Source: Saccharopolyspora thermophila (GTDB lineage: Bacteria > Actinomycetota > Actinomycetes > Mycobacteriales > Pseudonocardiaceae). From it: DNA of 64,000 bases. This document shows, in pieces, positions 1 to 9,984 of this stretch. The translations under genes and the position numbers were made by a program. The stretch lies in the NCBI RefSeq assembly GCF_014646075.1, contig NZ_BMMT01000020.1:1-64000 (forward strand), given 5' to 3'. The notes below the pieces were generated by a model. That model was not told where the DNA came from. It saw nothing but the letters and a program-made list of their open reading frames with translations, and searched no databases. Every line of letters starts with the position of its first letter. Position 1 is the stretch's first letter.

Positions 1-8
1 GTGTGGGT

Positions 9-126
9 TGTCGGTGGCGATGGCGGGGAGGGTACGCCCGGTCCCATTCCGAACCCGGTAGCTAAGTTCCCCAGCGCTGATGGTACTGCACTCGGTGGGG
101 TGTGGGAGAGTAGGACACCGCCGACA
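9..126 (+). rRNA. rrf: 5S ribosomal RNA
   Basis: The sequence carries the conserved 5S core, with cattccgaacccggtagcta in the first half and gatggtactgc and gtgggagagtaggacaccgcc in the second. The terminal stem pairs positions 9-17 with 118-126, giving a 118-nt molecule of normal length. It is the last gene of an rRNA operon whose 16S and 23S genes lie before the window. Ends are set by helix pairing and could shift by a base or two. Confidence 0.95.
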
Positions 127-141
127 CGTAACGATGATAGG

Positions 142-192
142 GAGGGGGTCTCTTTTTCCCGGGACAGGGAAAAAGAGACCCCCTCTCTTTTT
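142..192 (+). terminator. rRNA operon terminator
   Basis: A perfect 19-bp inverted repeat (142-160 with 167-185) and a 6-nt loop are followed by a T-rich run. This is a strong intrinsic terminator placed 15 nt after the 5S gene. Confidence 0.93.
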
Positions 193-255
193 GCTGGTAT
201 GGGCCGCGCAGCTGTGAGCGCGCACCTGCGGTGTGTCGCGCATTACAGTCGTGGT

Positions 256-1962
256 GTGGACGATGCCAAGCTCACCGACGCTCGGCGGGCGGCGGGGCTG
301 AAGCCGCGCAGCCACGAGGTCACCGAAGGACTGGAACGGGCCGCAGCGCGCGGGATGTTGCGCGCCGTCGGCATGCAGGACGCGGACTTCGCGAAGCCCC
401 AGATCGGGATCGCGTCCTCCTGGAACGAGATCACCCCGTGCAACCTGTCGTTGCACCGACTCGCCCAGGCCGCGAAGGAAGGGGTGCACGCGGCCGGCGG
501 CTTCCCGCTGGAGTTCGGCACGATCTCCGTGTCCGACGGCATCTCGATGGGGCACGTCGGCATGCACTACTCCCTGGTGTCGCGAGAGATCATCGCCGAC
601 TCGGTCGAGACGGTGGTGGAGGCGGAGCGGCTCGACGGGACGGTGCTGCTCGCGGGCTGCGACAAGAGCCTGCCGGGCATGCTGATGGCCGCGGCGCGGC
701 TGGATCTGGCCGCCGTCTTCGTCTACGCCGGCTCGATCCTGCCCGGGTACGTCGATGACCGTGAGGTCACCATCATCGACGCCTTCGAGGCGGTCGGGGC
801 CTGCTCCCGCGGCCTGATCAGCCGCGCCGAGGTCGACCGCATCGAACGCGCCATCTGCCCAGGTGAGGGCGCGTGCGGCGGGATGTACACGGCGAACACC
901 ATGGCCTGTGCGGCCGAAGCGCTGGGCATGTCGGTGCCGGGGTCGGCCAGTCCGCCGTCGGTGGACCGGCGACGTGACGCGGGCGCCCGCGACGCCGGGC
1001 GAGCTGTGGTGGGGATGCTGGAGCGCGGCCTCACCGCGCGGCAGGTGCTGACGAAGGAGGCGTTCGAGAACGCCATCGCCGTGGTCATGGCGTTCGGCGG
1101 CTCGACCAACGCGGTGCTGCACCTGCTGGCCATCGCCCGCGAGGCCCGGGTGGAGCTGACCCTCGACGACTTCAGCCGGATCGGCGACAGGGTGCCGCAC
1201 CTGGCCGACGTCAAGCCGTTCGGCCGGTACGTGATGCCCGCGGTGGACCGGATCGGCGGTGTCCCGGTGGTGATGAAGGCGCTGCTCGACGCGGGGCTGC
1301 TGCACGGCGACTGCGTGACGGTGACCGGCCGGACGGTGGCGGAGAACCTCGCCGAGCTGGATCCGCCGGAACTCGACGGCGAGGTCCTGCACCGGTTGTC
1401 GAATCCGATCCACCCCACCGGCGGCATCACGATCCTGCGCGGGTCGCTGGCCCCCGACGGTGCCGTGGTGAAGAGCGCGGGCTTCGACTCGACGAGCTTC
1501 AACGGCATTGCGCGGGTTTTCGACGGCGAGCAGGGCGCGATGGACGCCGTCGAGAACGGGACGGTGCAGCCCGGTGACGTGGTGGTGATCCGCTACGAAG
1601 GGCCGCGCGGTGGTCCGGGCATGCGGGAGATGCTGGCGGTGACCGGTGCGATCAAGGGCGCCGGGCTCGGTAGGGACGTGCTGCTGGTCACCGACGGCAG
1701 GTTCTCGGGCGGCACCACGGGTCTGTGCATCGGGCACGTCGCACCGGAGGCCGCGGACGGCGGGCCGATCGCGCTGGTGCGCGACGGCGACCCGATCCAC
1801 CTCGACCTCCGCGACCGGACCCTGCACCTGCTGGTCGACGAGGCGGAACTCCAGCGCCGCCGGGCGGACTGGGTGCCGCCGGAACCGCGCCTGCGGCACG
1901 GGGTCCTCGGCAAGTACGCGAGGCTCGTCGGCTCCGCGGCCGAAGGCGCGGTCTGCTCATGA
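256..1962 (+). CDS. ilvD: Dihydroxy-acid dehydratase
   Basis: This enzyme dehydrates 2,3-dihydroxy-isovalerate and 2,3-dihydroxy-3-methylvalerate to 2-oxo acids, the penultimate step of valine and isoleucine synthesis, and contains an Fe-S cluster. The 568-aa product keeps the IlvD/Edd cluster cysteines at about C62 (ITPCNLS), C135 (AGCDKSLPG) and C207 ([12 protein letters not shown]). It also has the C-terminal [11 protein letters not shown] motif and a mycobacterial-type GAVCS ending. The frame is open to the window edge through the 5S gene, so the start must be downstream. I chose GTG 256 because family homology begins just after it. ATG 199 and GTG 214 are alternatives, and none has a clear ribosome-binding site. 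It stands alone, convergent with nrdAB. Confidence 0.95.
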   Translation: MDDAKLTDARRAAGLKPRSHEVTEGLERAAARGMLRAVGMQDADFAKPQIGIASSWNEITPCNLSLHRLAQAAKEGVHAAGGFPLEFGTISVSDGISMGHVGMHYSLVSREIIADSVETVVEAERLDGTVLLAGCDKSLPGMLMAAARLDLAAVFVYAGSILPGYVDDREVTIIDAFEAVGACSRGLISRAEVDRIERAICPGEGACGGMYTANTMACAAEALGMSVPGSASPPSVDRRRDAGARDAGRAVVGMLERGLTARQVLTKEAFENAIAVVMAFGGSTNAVLHLLAIAREARVELTLDDFSRIGDRVPHLADVKPFGRYVMPAVDRIGGVPVVMKALLDAGLLHGDCVTVTGRTVAENLAELDPPELDGEVLHRLSNPIHPTGGITILRGSLAPDGAVVKSAGFDSTSFNGIARVFDGEQGAMDAVENGTVQPGDVVVIRYEGPRGGPGMREMLAVTGAIKGAGLGRDVLLVTDGRFSGGTTGLCIGHVAPEAADGGPIALVRDGDPIHLDLRDRTLHLLVDEAELQRRRADWVPPEPRLRHGVLGKYARLVGSAAEGAVCS

Positions 1963-1963
1963 G

Positions 1964-2017
1964 GGATCCGCGGCCGGCCGCGGGGGTGGGAGTGCCGGGC
2001 CCGGCCGCGGAAGATCC
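1964..2017. terminator. Possible bidirectional terminator between ilvD and nrdB
   Basis: A GC-rich imperfect inverted repeat (ggatccgcggccgg at 1964-1977 against ccggccgcggaagatcc at 2001-2017) lies in the 60-nt gap between the convergent ilvD and nrdB genes. There is no T tract, so the call is tentative. Confidence 0.4.
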
Positions 2018-2022
2018 GGTGG

Positions 2023-3090
2023 TCAGTCCCACTCCAGGGACGCTCCGGACTGGTACTCGATGACCCGGGTTTCGAAGAAGTTCTTCTCCTTTTTCAGGTC
2101 CATTGCCTCCGACATCCACGGGAACGGGTTGTCGGTCTCCCCGAACACCGGGTCCAGGCCCAGCTGGGCGCAGCGTCGGTTGGTGATGAAGTGCATGTAC
2201 TGGGCGCACAGCTCGGCGTTGATGCCCAGGATGCCGCGCGGCATGGTGTCACGCCCGTAGGCGATCTCCAGTTCGCACGCCTCCGCCAGCATCCGCCGCA
2301 CCTCCGCCTGGAACTCTGGGGTCCACAGGTGCGGGTTCTCCAGCTTGATCTGGTTGATGCAGTCGATGCCGAAGTTCAGGTGAATCGACTCGTCCCGCAG
2401 GATGTACTGGTACTGCTCGGCGATGCCGACCATCTTGTTCCGCCGCCCCAGCGCCAGGACCTGCGCGAACCCGGTGTAGAACCACATGCCCTCGAAGATC
2501 ACGTAGAACGCGACCAGGTCGCGCAGGAAAGCCTGGTCGGCCTCGGGGGTGCCGGTGGCGAAGTCGGGGTCCTCCAGGCTGCGGGTGTACTGCAGCGCCC
2601 AGGCGTCCTTGTCGGCGATCGACGGGACCTCCCGGTACATGTTGAACAGCTCGCCCTCGTCGAGTCCGAGGCTTTCGCAGACGTACTGGAAGGTGTGGGT
2701 GTGCACGGCCTCCTCGAACGCCTGGCGCAGCAGGTACTGGCGGCATTCGGGGTTGGTGATGTGGCGGTAGACGGCCAGCACGATGTTGTTGGCCACCAGG
2801 GATTCCGCGGTGGCGAAGAAGCCGAGGTTGCGTTTGAGCAGCAGCCGCTCGTCGTCGGTCAGGCCGTCCGGCGACTTCCACAGCGCTATGTCGGCCTGCA
2901 TCGAGATCTCGGTCGGCATCCAGTGGTTGTTACAGCCGGCCAGGTACTTCTCCCACGCCCAGCCGTACTTGAGCGGGAGCAGCTGGTTGACGTCGGCGCG
3001 GGCGTTGATCATCGCCTTGTCGCCGACGTCGACGCGCCCGGCGGTGCGGTCGATCTCGCCGAGCCCGGTGAACGGTTGTGCTGCGGTCAT
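2023..3090 (-). CDS. nrdB: Ribonucleotide reductase small subunit, class Ic type
   Basis: R2 generates the oxidant used by NrdA to reduce ribonucleotides to deoxyribonucleotides. The metal ligands are visible in the 355-aa product: E96, E127, H130, E200, E234 and H237. The residue four after H130, where class Ia enzymes carry the radical tyrosine, is F134, and the first ligand is Glu rather than Asp. Each of these positions equals the Chlamydia trachomatis R2c number plus seven (E89, E120, H123, F127, E193, E227, H230). The protein is therefore predicted to use a Mn/Fe oxidant. The C-terminal tyrosine of the radical-transfer path (Y346) is kept. The gene begins 31 nt after nrdA, with GGAG upstream of the ATG, and shares the cobalamin riboswitch of the operon. 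Confidence 0.95.
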   Translation of the reverse strand: MTAAQPFTGLGEIDRTAGRVDVGDKAMINARADVNQLLPLKYGWAWEKYLAGCNNHWMPTEISMQADIALWKSPDGLTDDERLLLKRNLGFFATAESLVANNIVLAVYRHITNPECRQYLLRQAFEEAVHTHTFQYVCESLGLDEGELFNMYREVPSIADKDAWALQYTRSLEDPDFATGTPEADQAFLRDLVAFYVIFEGMWFYTGFAQVLALGRRNKMVGIAEQYQYILRDESIHLNFGIDCINQIKLENPHLWTPEFQAEVRRMLAEACELEIAYGRDTMPRGILGINAELCAQYMHFITNRRCAQLGLDPVFGETDNPFPWMSEAMDLKKEKNFFETRVIEYQSGASLEWD

Positions 3091-3121
3091 GCTGTGGTGC
3101 TCCAGGGTGCGGTGGGTTCGG

Positions 3122-5467
3122 TCACTGGCAGGCTTCGCAGTCGGGGTCCTCGACAGAGCAGGCGACGGGCACGGCGTTGAGCTTGCCGTCGGTGCCCCGC
3201 AGGGTGCTCTTCTCCACGTGCGTGGCGCTGGTGGAGCGCAGGTAGTACGTGGTCTTCAGGCCCTTGCGCCAGGCCAGCCGGTACAGCTCGTCGAGGGTGC
3301 GGCCGCTGGGGCGGCTGACGTAGAGGTTCAGTGACTGGGCCTGGTCGATCCACTTCTGCCGCCGGGCCGCGGCCTCCACCAGCCAGCGCGGTTCGATCTC
3401 GAACGCGGTGGCGTAGAGCTCCTTGAGGTGCTGTGGGATGCGGTCGATGGGCTGCAGGCTGCCGTCGTGAAACTTCAGCTCGGCGACCATCTCGGCGTCC
3501 CACAGCCCGGCCGCCTTGAGGTCGGCGACCAGGTACGGGTTGATCACGGTGAAGTCGCCGGACATGTTGGACTTGACGTAGAGGTTCCGGTAGACGGGTT
3601 CGACGGACTGGTTGACGCCGCAGATGTTGGCGATGGTCGCGGTGGGTGCGATGGCCATCACGTTGGAGTTGCGCATGCCGTCGCGGCGGACCCGGGCCCG
3701 CAGCGCGTCCCAGTCCAGTGTGGACGAATAGTCCAGGTCGACGTCGCCGTCGCGTGCGTCGGCGAGCAGCCGCAGCGAGTCGATCGGCAGGATGCCGCGG
3801 CTCCACAGCGATCCTTCGTAGGACTCGTAGCGGCCACGCTCGGCGGCCAGTTCGCTGGAGGCGCCGATGGCGTGGTAGCTGATCAGCTCCATGCTGCGGT
3901 CGGCGAACTCCACGGCCGCCGCCGAGGCCGCCGGGATGCGCTGCGTGAACAGGGCGTCCGCGAAGCCCATCAGGCCCAGGCCGATCGGCCGGTGTCGCAG
4001 GTTGGACCGGCGGGCCTCGGGGATGGTGTAGAAGTTGATGTCGATGACGTTGTCCAGCATCCGCACCGCGGTGCGGGTCGTGCGCTGCAGCCGGTCGACG
4101 TCGATGCCGTCGGGGGTGACGTGCCGGGCGAGGTTGATCGACCCGAGGTTGCACACCGCGACCTCGTCCGGGCTGGTGTTCAGGGTGATCTCGGTGCACA
4201 GGTTCGACGAGTGCACGACGCCCGCGTGCTGCTGCGGGGAGCGCAGGTTGCACGGGTCCTTGAAGGTGATCCACGGGTGCCCGGTCTCGAACAGCATGGT
4301 GAGCATCCGCCGCCACAGGTCGACCGCGCGGACCCGCCGGAACACCTTGATCTCGCCGCGGTCGGCGGCCCGCTCGTAGGCGCGGTAGCGCTCGGCGAAC
4401 GCCGGGCCGTACAGGTCGTGCAGGTCGGGCGTCTCGTCCGGGGAGAACAGCGTCCACTGCTGGTCGGCCTCGACGCGGCGCAGGAACTCGTCGGGCACCC
4501 AGTTGGCGGTGTTCATGTCGTGGGTGCGGCGGCGCTCGTCGCCGGTGTTCTTGCGCAGGTCGAGGAACTCCTCGACGTCGATGTGCCAGGTCTCCAGGTA
4601 GGCGCAGACCGCGCCCTTGCGTCGGCCGCCCTGGTTGACCGCGACCGCGGTGTCGTTGGCGATCTTCAGGAACGGCACGACTCCCTGCGACCTGCCGTTG
4701 GTGCCCTTGATGTGCGCTCCGATGCCGCGCACCGGGGTCCAGTCGTTGCCCAGCCCGCCGGCGTACTTCGACAGCAGCGCGTTGTTGCTGATGGCGTGGA
4801 AGATCGCCGACAGGTCGTCGTCCACAGTGGTCAGAAAGCAGGAGGACAGCTGCGGGCGGGTGGTGCCGGCGTTGAACAGGGTCGGCGTCGAGCACATGAA
4901 GTCGAACGACGACAGCAGGTGGTAGAACTCGATGGCGCGGGCCTCGCGGTCGTCCTCGCGCAGCGCCAGGCCCATCGCCACCCGCATGAAGAACGCCTGC
5001 GGCAGTTCGAAGCGGGTGCCGTCGTGGTGCAGGAAGTAGCGGTCGTAGAGGGTCTGCAGGCCGAGGAAGCCGAAGGCGCGGTCGCGTTCGGGCACCAGCG
5101 CGTGGGCGAGCCGGTCGAGGTCGAAGGTGGCCAGCTCGGGGTCGAGCCGCTCCAGTTCGACGCCGCGGCGGACGTAGACGGGGAAGTGCTGCGGATAGTC
5201 GGCTTCCGGCGGCATGCCCAAAAAGTCCAGCGCTTCGCGGCGCATCCGCTCCAGCAGCAGGCGGGCGGTGACCTGGGAGTAGTTCGGTTCGGTCTCGATC
5301 AGGGTGCGCGCCGCCATGATCTGGGCCAACGACAGCTCGTCGTCGCTGATGCCCGCGTAGCCGGTGCGTCGCACCTCCTCGAGCACGGCCGCGGCGGACA
5401 CGCCGGGCAGCCCGGCGCATGCCTGGTGGACCGACAGGCGGGTCCGGTCGTTGAGCGTCGCCGTCAC
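3122..5467 (-). CDS. nrdA: Ribonucleotide reductase large subunit
   Basis: This is the catalytic alpha subunit of the aerobic class I reductase (781 aa). The N-terminal about 90 residues resemble a partial ATP-cone. The barrel keeps the substrate-binding cysteine region ([20 protein letters not shown]), the Asn-Cys-Glu active-site triad (SNLCTEITL), the second redox cysteine (VCNLGSINL) and a C-terminal CxxC tail (DCEACQ) for thioredoxin/glutaredoxin exchange. The frame stays open another 44 codons upstream. I set the start at GTG 5467 because a GAGGGAGAG ribosome-binding site precedes it and the product then begins VTATLND; the longer version would run into the riboswitch. It is first in the nrdA-nrdB operon. 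Confidence 0.95.
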   Translation of the reverse strand: MTATLNDRTRLSVHQACAGLPGVSAAAVLEEVRRTGYAGISDDELSLAQIMAARTLIETEPNYSQVTARLLLERMRREALDFLGMPPEADYPQHFPVYVRRGVELERLDPELATFDLDRLAHALVPERDRAFGFLGLQTLYDRYFLHHDGTRFELPQAFFMRVAMGLALREDDREARAIEFYHLLSSFDFMCSTPTLFNAGTTRPQLSSCFLTTVDDDLSAIFHAISNNALLSKYAGGLGNDWTPVRGIGAHIKGTNGRSQGVVPFLKIANDTAVAVNQGGRRKGAVCAYLETWHIDVEEFLDLRKNTGDERRRTHDMNTANWVPDEFLRRVEADQQWTLFSPDETPDLHDLYGPAFAERYRAYERAADRGEIKVFRRVRAVDLWRRMLTMLFETGHPWITFKDPCNLRSPQQHAGVVHSSNLCTEITLNTSPDEVAVCNLGSINLARHVTPDGIDVDRLQRTTRTAVRMLDNVIDINFYTIPEARRSNLRHRPIGLGLMGFADALFTQRIPAASAAAVEFADRSMELISYHAIGASSELAAERGRYESYEGSLWSRGILPIDSLRLLADARDGDVDLDYSSTLDWDALRARVRRDGMRNSNVMAIAPTATIANICGVNQSVEPVYRNLYVKSNMSGDFTVINPYLVADLKAAGLWDAEMVAELKFHDGSLQPIDRIPQHLKELYATAFEIEPRWLVEAAARRQKWIDQAQSLNLYVSRPSGRTLDELYRLAWRKGLKTTYYLRSTSATHVEKSTLRGTDGKLNAVPVACSVEDPDCEACQ

Positions 5468-5595
5468 TGGCTCTCTCCCTCGCAGAGCTTTCGGGTACAG
5501 ACCGCGAGAGCGCGCGAGGTGACGGCGGCGGACGCGTGCCGCCGGTCGTCCGCGCAGACCCGCCCTCGAGGTCCCGGACAGCACGCGCGTGGCGT

Positions 5596-5806
5596 GCACC
5601 GGTGGCAGGTCTTCGGACTCACGGGCGTTGGCTTCGCGCCGGTCCTACTGGTCGTGGCTTCCCAGGCGTGGTGCCCAGTGCTCTACCCGCTGCCTGTCGG
5701 GGCAGCCGGGTCACGACGGTCGTTCCCGTTCACCGCTGCGGGGCAGTCCCGGATTCGCACCGGGTTCCCTCTTGCCTCACCGGATCGCTCCGGTGAACCA
5801 CCAGCG
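5596..5806 (-). promoter_or_regulatory. Cobalamin (B12) riboswitch controlling nrdAB
   Basis: Read on the minus strand, the segment contains the conserved 5' core (accggtgcgaatccgggact, then gccccgcagcggtgaacggg) and, about 130 nt later, the B12 box gagtccgaagacctgcc. These are the diagnostic parts of the AdoCbl riboswitch in the right order. It sits about 130 nt upstream of the nrdA GTG. In Streptomyces coelicolor a B12 riboswitch represses the class I nrdAB operon while B12-dependent NrdJ works. The same logic here implies an nrdJ elsewhere in the genome. Outer boundaries are approximate. Confidence 0.92.
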
Positions 5807-5940
5807 AGCGACACACTACATGTTGGGTTCGGAGCCGTTGCGGATGGGCAGATAACGGCGTGCCGCCGCAGCGGTGGTCTACTTCGGACGACGGCGCGGA
5901 GCCCGTGCGCCGAGTGGCCCGCGGGCTCCGCGCCGCCTGA

Positions 5941-6879
5941 TCACTTCGCGGCGAACTTCTGCAGGTCGTCGAGGACCAGGTTGGCCGCGATCGGGCCGAG
6001 GCCGAGGAACCAGGTGTCGTCGGGCACCTCGATGGCCTTGCCGTTGCGCACGGCGCCGAGCGTGGTCCACTGCACCGAGCCGGTCACGTCGGCCATCTGC
6101 TGCTTGGTGTTGTCGCCGTAGGCGGAGTAGAACAGCAGGTCGCCGTCGGCCAAAGAGAGCTGCTCACGGCTGATCTTGACGTGCGTCTTGTCGACGAGCT
6201 GGGTGTCCGGCCGGGTGAAGCCGACGTCCTTGAGGATCGTGCCGATGTAGGAGCCGGTGCCGTACATCCGGAGCTCGCCGGGCAGGAACCGGAGCGTGCT
6301 CACCCTGGTGGCGCCCGGGTTGCCGAACTGCCTGCCGATCTCGGCGGCTCGCTGGTGGTAGGCGTCGAGAATCCGCTGCGCCTCCTCCTTCTTGCCCAGG
6401 GCCTCGGCGTCCAGCAGGAAGTTCTCCTTCCAGGTCTTGCCGACCGTCTCGGCGAACACCGTCGGGGCGATCTTGCTCAGCGCGTCGTAGTTCTGGTCGT
6501 CGCGCACCTTGCTGGACAGGATGAGGTCCGGCTTGAGGGCGGCGATCTTCTCCAGGTTCGGCGAGCCGATGGTGCCGACGATCTCGATGTTGCCCGCCTT
6601 CTCCGCCAGGTACGGCTGGAGGTTCTGGTTGGCGTCGGGCAGCACGGTGCCGACCGGCTTGACGCCCAGCGCCAGCACGGCGTCGAGTTCGCCGGTGTCG
6701 AGCACGACGACCCGCTGCGGAGTTCCGGTGATCTTGGTCTGGCCCTTGGCGTGCGTGATGACGCGCTCGCCCGCCTGCGGCGCGGCGGGCTGTTCGCCGG
6801 TCGATGCCCCGCACGCTGCGGTGGCGCCCAGCGCGAGCAGAGCGGTGACCGTCGCGAGCAGTCGACGGGGACGGAACAT
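5941..6879 (-). CDS. Iron-siderophore ABC transporter substrate-binding lipoprotein
   Basis: This is a FecB/FepB-like periplasmic-binding protein (312 aa) that would capture ferric siderophore outside the membrane and deliver it to an ABC permease. A lipoprotein signal peptide ends at C23 (ATAAC). The body has the typical segments RVVVLDTGELDAVLALGVKPVG, LEKIAALKPDLIL and a C-terminal helix LVLDDLQKFAA. GGTAGGGAG precedes the ATG. An iron box lies 34 nt upstream of the start, so derepression in low iron is likely. No permease or ATPase gene adjoins it, so it may be an orphan receptor, possibly for the siderophore made by the locus at 17.7-31 kb (inference). Confidence 0.92.
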   Translation of the reverse strand: MFRPRRLLATVTALLALGATAACGASTGEQPAAPQAGERVITHAKGQTKITGTPQRVVVLDTGELDAVLALGVKPVGTVLPDANQNLQPYLAEKAGNIEIVGTIGSPNLEKIAALKPDLILSSKVRDDQNYDALSKIAPTVFAETVGKTWKENFLLDAEALGKKEEAQRILDAYHQRAAEIGRQFGNPGATRVSTLRFLPGELRMYGTGSYIGTILKDVGFTRPDTQLVDKTHVKISREQLSLADGDLLFYSAYGDNTKQQMADVTGSVQWTTLGAVRNGKAIEVPDDTWFLGLGPIAANLVLDDLQKFAAK

Positions 6880-6912
6880 GGTGCTCCCTACCTGTCCGGT
6901 TGGTTCCGAAAG

Positions 6913-6931
6913 TTTGGCTAGCCTAACCTGA
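6913..6931 (-). promoter_or_regulatory. Iron box (IdeR/DmdR1-type operator)
   Basis: On the minus strand the site reads tcaggttaggctagccaaa, 16 of 19 matches to the actinobacterial iron-box consensus TTAGGTTAGGCTAACCTAA. It is positioned for repression of the siderophore-binding lipoprotein gene by Fe(II)-loaded IdeR/DmdR1. Confidence 0.85.
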
Positions 6932-7015
6932 TAGGAGTAAGGAGACCAGGTTTGAGACCGTTCTCACGGCGAGATCAACCACACATGTCGATCAAGGTGT
7001 GGTAAGGAGCCCCGG

Positions 7016-7099
7016 GTGGAGGCGCTGATCTACGACGCCACCGCCCGGATGGGCATGCACCAGGACCGGGACGAGCGCAGCCGGGCACGCCTGGCCTGA
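7016..7099 (+). CDS. Possible 27-aa small ORF
   Basis: GTG 7016 follows a taaggag motif and opens a 27-codon frame (MEALIYDATARMGMHQDRDERSRARLA) ending at TGA 7097-7099. It starts about 85 nt right of the iron box, which could act in both directions. I recognise no family. It may be a true small protein, a remnant of a larger gene, or chance. Confidence 0.25.
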   Translation: MEALIYDATARMGMHQDRDERSRARLA

Positions 7100-7104
7100 G
7101 CCTG

Positions 7105-7662
7105 TCACAGCATGGCCAGGAACATGTACCCCATGCTCAGCGACAGCACGAGCTCGGTCGTCGCGGTCAGCGCGGGGCGGGCGCGCAGCAGGTCGGTCCC
7201 GGCGAACCCGGCGCTCAGCGCGCAGTAGACCGCCAGGACCCACGCGATCAGCGGGAACGCGAACCCGGCTGGGGTGGCGGGGCCGAGCGTGACGGCGCTG
7301 CCGTGGCCGTGCCCGGCGGACAGCGACACCAGGTGCGTGGTCGGCTCGTGGGGGCGGGCGGCGGCGAACATGTAGGCCATCGCCAGCGCGCCGATGACGT
7401 GGTGCAGCGCGGACCACCCGGTTCGGCGGCGCCAGGCGAGCGCGGCCGACCACACCGCGTACGCGGTGAACAGCGCGGCCCACGCGGCCGCGGGCAGCAC
7501 CGGCGGCAGGAACATCGCCACCATGCCGACGCCCATCAGCACGTGGGCCACATCGGAGCCACCCGGTTGCCGACCGGCGCGCCGACAGCGCACCAGGCGG
7601 GTCAGGCACGCGGTCGTGACGGCGACGACGGCGGCGGTCAGCACCTGGTCGATCCACCCCAT
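7105..7662 (-). CDS. DUF5134-like integral membrane protein
   Basis: A 185-aa hydrophobic protein with about five or six predicted membrane segments, for example VLTAAVVAVTTACLTRL, MGVGMVAMFLPPVLPA and the C-terminal LVLSLSMGYMFLAML. Histidines in the middle (LHHVIGAL, SAGHGHGS) recall metal- or copper-linked actinobacterial membrane proteins annotated DUF5134. I chose ATG 7662 over GTG 7668 because a GGGAGG site is correctly spaced before it. Function is unknown and no operon partner is visible. Confidence 0.75.
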   Translation of the reverse strand: MGWIDQVLTAAVVAVTTACLTRLVRCRRAGRQPGGSDVAHVLMGVGMVAMFLPPVLPAAAWAALFTAYAVWSAALAWRRRTGWSALHHVIGALAMAYMFAAARPHEPTTHLVSLSAGHGHGSAVTLGPATPAGFAFPLIAWVLAVYCALSAGFAGTDLLRARPALTATTELVLSLSMGYMFLAML

Positions 7663-7825
7663 GGTCACCTCCCGCGCTCAGGGGCGCGCCTGATTGTTCG
7701 CGAGCCGCCCCGGCTGGTTACAGGCCCAGCAGGGCGTTGTCGGGCCGCCAACCGGGTAATGGGCCTCTGGTCGGGGAGCCAGGGACCCGGCACGGTGGGT
7801 GCGGAGCCGACCTGGGGAGGCTGAG

Positions 7826-8185
7826 ATGGCGCTGGAGAAGAAGAGCCTGGACCAACCGGACGACACCCGGGACTTCTCCCACGGCAAGGTCGACGTGGTG
7901 GAGCTGCCCGGGGTGACGGTGGGCCGCGGCACGATGCGGCCGGGCTGGAAGTGGTCGAACGACGTGAAGCCGATCGTCGGGACGAACAGCTGTGAGCAGG
8001 CGCACACGATGTATGTCTTGCAGGGCCGCCTGCACGTCGTGATGGACGACGGCGCGGAGGCGGAGATCGGCGCGGGCGAGGCGGCGGTGGTGTCCCCGGG
8101 CCACGACGCCTGGGTGGTGGGTGACGAGGACTTCGTGGCCCTGGACTGGTCAGGAGCGGCCACCTACGCCGCACCGGAGGAGTAG
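7826..8185 (+). CDS. Cupin-domain protein
   Basis: A single-domain cupin of 119 aa. The two conserved motifs are visible as QAHTMYVLQGRLHVVMDDG and AGEAAVVSPGHDAWVVGDEDFVALDW. Metal-ligand positions are partly kept: one His in the first motif and one in the second. A strong ribosome-binding site (ggggagg, 5 nt before ATG 7826) sets the start. Small stand-alone cupins may be isomerases, dioxygenases or ligand sensors; nothing here selects among them. It is monocistronic and followed by about 170 bases without a gene and then the tRNA-Lys terminator. Confidence 0.85.
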   Translation: MALEKKSLDQPDDTRDFSHGKVDVVELPGVTVGRGTMRPGWKWSNDVKPIVGTNSCEQAHTMYVLQGRLHVVMDDGAEAEIGAGEAAVVSPGHDAWVVGDEDFVALDWSGAATYAAPEE

Positions 8186-8358
8186 ACAACAAGGGTGGGG
8201 GCCACCCCGCCCGCATTCGAAATGCATGGCACGCCCAGAGGAAGAGACGGGCCTCACCAATTCACCGGAGCCCCCGAGCCCAACACGTCCCGAAGCCGAA
8301 GCGACCGCACCGTGACGGTTTCGACCCGCCGAAGAAGAGAAATGACGAAGAAGGACAC

Positions 8359-8397
8359 AAAACGAAGTGCCCCGCACAGAGCGGGGCACTTCGTTTT
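8359..8397. terminator. Bidirectional intrinsic terminator
   Basis: A perfect 17-bp stem (8359-8375 with 8381-8397) and 5-nt loop is flanked by A and T runs on both sides. It can terminate tRNA-Lys on the minus strand and readthrough from the cupin gene on the plus strand. Confidence 0.9.
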
Positions 8398-8401
8398 CGA
8401 G

Positions 8402-8474
<73 letters not shown>

Positions 8475-8769
8475 TGGTCTGTCGTTCAGTTCTGACCGTT
8501 TCGTTTTCCGTCCCGGTCTCCCTGGCGACATGGAGAACATTAGCACGCCTTCGGGGGGCCTTGAACGGGGGGGGTGGGTTTCGGGAGGAGGGCGAGGTTG
8601 GTGTGGGTGGGGACGCAACCTCGGCGCGGGGCGCCGCGTCTCCGGGGTGGTTGATCCACTGACGTTGGTCACCGGGTGTGCACAGGTTGGTCCCCTCACT
8701 CACTGTCGGGGCATTGCTGCACACTGTTCACAGGCGTAGTGGCGCATCGCATCGAACGGACTGTTGCCC

Positions 8770-9972
8770 ATGAAGGAGTTGTGTAACCCGGCCGGGATTC
8801 CCGTCAGGGTGTCGCGGCTGTTGAGTTTGTTGATCTTCGGCTTGGTGGCCGTACTGGTTGCCGGTTGCAGTGGGGGTGCTTCTGGGGCGGGGTCGACAGC
8901 CGCAGCCGAAGTTCCTCCCGGGCCGACAGTCCAGTTCACCCCGGCCAACGGAGCCCAGGACGTCTCGCCGGTCGGGCCGATCACGGCGACGGCTACCCAC
9001 GGCCGGATCGTCAACGCGGTGTTGACCAACGACGACGGTGAGCAGGTGCCCGGCACCGTCTCTCCGGACGGCACCACCTGGACCACGGGGGCGAAGCTCG
9101 GCTACGGCCGGACCTACACGCTGACCGTGACCGCGCAGGGCGCCAGCGGTCCGGCGATCGACCAGCGGGCCACATTCACCACGGTCAAGCCGGGTAAGCA
9201 GACCTACGTGTCGATGAACCCGCTGGACGGGCAGACCGTGGGCGTCGGCCAGCCGCTGGCGTTCTACTTCAGCAAGAACGCGCCCGCGCCGGACAAGGCC
9301 AGGGCCGAGGCGGCCATCAAGATCCGCACCGAGCCGGCCGTGGAGGGCGCGTTCTACTGGTTCGACAGCCGGGAGGTGCACTGGCGGCCCAAGGAGTACT
9401 GGAAGCCGGGTACCAAGATCTCCATCGACATCGACGTGTACGGCCGGGACCTGGGCAACGGGGTGTGGGGCAAGGAGGACCGCAAGGCCACCATCACCAT
9501 CGGTGACGCGGTGATCCTCAGGGCCGACGGTGCCACGCACCAGATGACCATCGAGAAGAACGGGCGGCTGCTGCGCACGCTGCCGGTGTCGCTGGGCAGG
9601 CCCTCGTTCCCGTCCAACAACGGCGTGCACGTGGTCACCGAGCACCACGCGAAGAAGGTGATGGACTCCTCCACCTACGGGCTGCCGATCGAGGCCGGGG
9701 GCTACCGCACCGAGGTGGAGTGGGCGGTCCGGATCTCCAACGGCGGCGAGTTCCTGCACGCCGCTCCGTGGTCGGTGGGCGACCAGGGGCGCCGCAACGT
9801 CAGCCACGGCTGCATCAACATGAGCACGGCCGACGCCAAGTGGGTCTTCGACCTGGTCAAGAAGGGCGACGTGGTGGAGATCACGAACTCGGGCGGCCCC
9901 AATCTGCGGGCCTGGGACGGGTTCGGCGACTGGCAGATCCCCTGGGACCAGTGGCTGACGGGAAACCGCTGA
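8770..9972 (+). CDS. L,D-transpeptidase lipoprotein (LdtMt2-type)
   Basis: This enzyme forms 3-to-3 peptidoglycan cross-links outside the cell. The 400-aa protein has a lipoprotein signal (LVAGC, C33), two Ig-like domains (about residues 50-150 and 155-250) and a YkuD catalytic domain with the signature SHGCINMS. The catalytic Cys is C348 and the motif His H346. The C-terminal tail rich in W (WDGFGDWQIPWDQW) matches mycobacterial Ldt enzymes. I used ATG 8770; TTG 8764 is possible, and the upstream spacing gives no clear ribosome-binding site. The gene is isolated, with a strong hairpin directly downstream. Confidence 0.93.
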   Translation: MKELCNPAGIPVRVSRLLSLLIFGLVAVLVAGCSGGASGAGSTAAAEVPPGPTVQFTPANGAQDVSPVGPITATATHGRIVNAVLTNDDGEQVPGTVSPDGTTWTTGAKLGYGRTYTLTVTAQGASGPAIDQRATFTTVKPGKQTYVSMNPLDGQTVGVGQPLAFYFSKNAPAPDKARAEAAIKIRTEPAVEGAFYWFDSREVHWRPKEYWKPGTKISIDIDVYGRDLGNGVWGKEDRKATITIGDAVILRADGATHQMTIEKNGRLLRTLPVSLGRPSFPSNNGVHVVTEHHAKKVMDSSTYGLPIEAGGYRTEVEWAVRISNGGEFLHAAPWSVGDQGRRNVSHGCINMSTADAKWVFDLVKKGDVVEITNSGGPNLRAWDGFGDWQIPWDQWLTGNR

Positions 9973-9984
9973 CCCGGTAGACCG

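Noticed and set aside
1..255. N-terminal extension of ilvD back to the window edge
   Set aside because: The frame runs through the 5S rRNA and its terminator, which cannot be coding.
5468..5599. N-terminal extension of nrdA (44 codons)
   Set aside because: It reaches into the cobalamin riboswitch and is Arg-rich without homology; the GTG at 5467 has a good ribosome-binding site.
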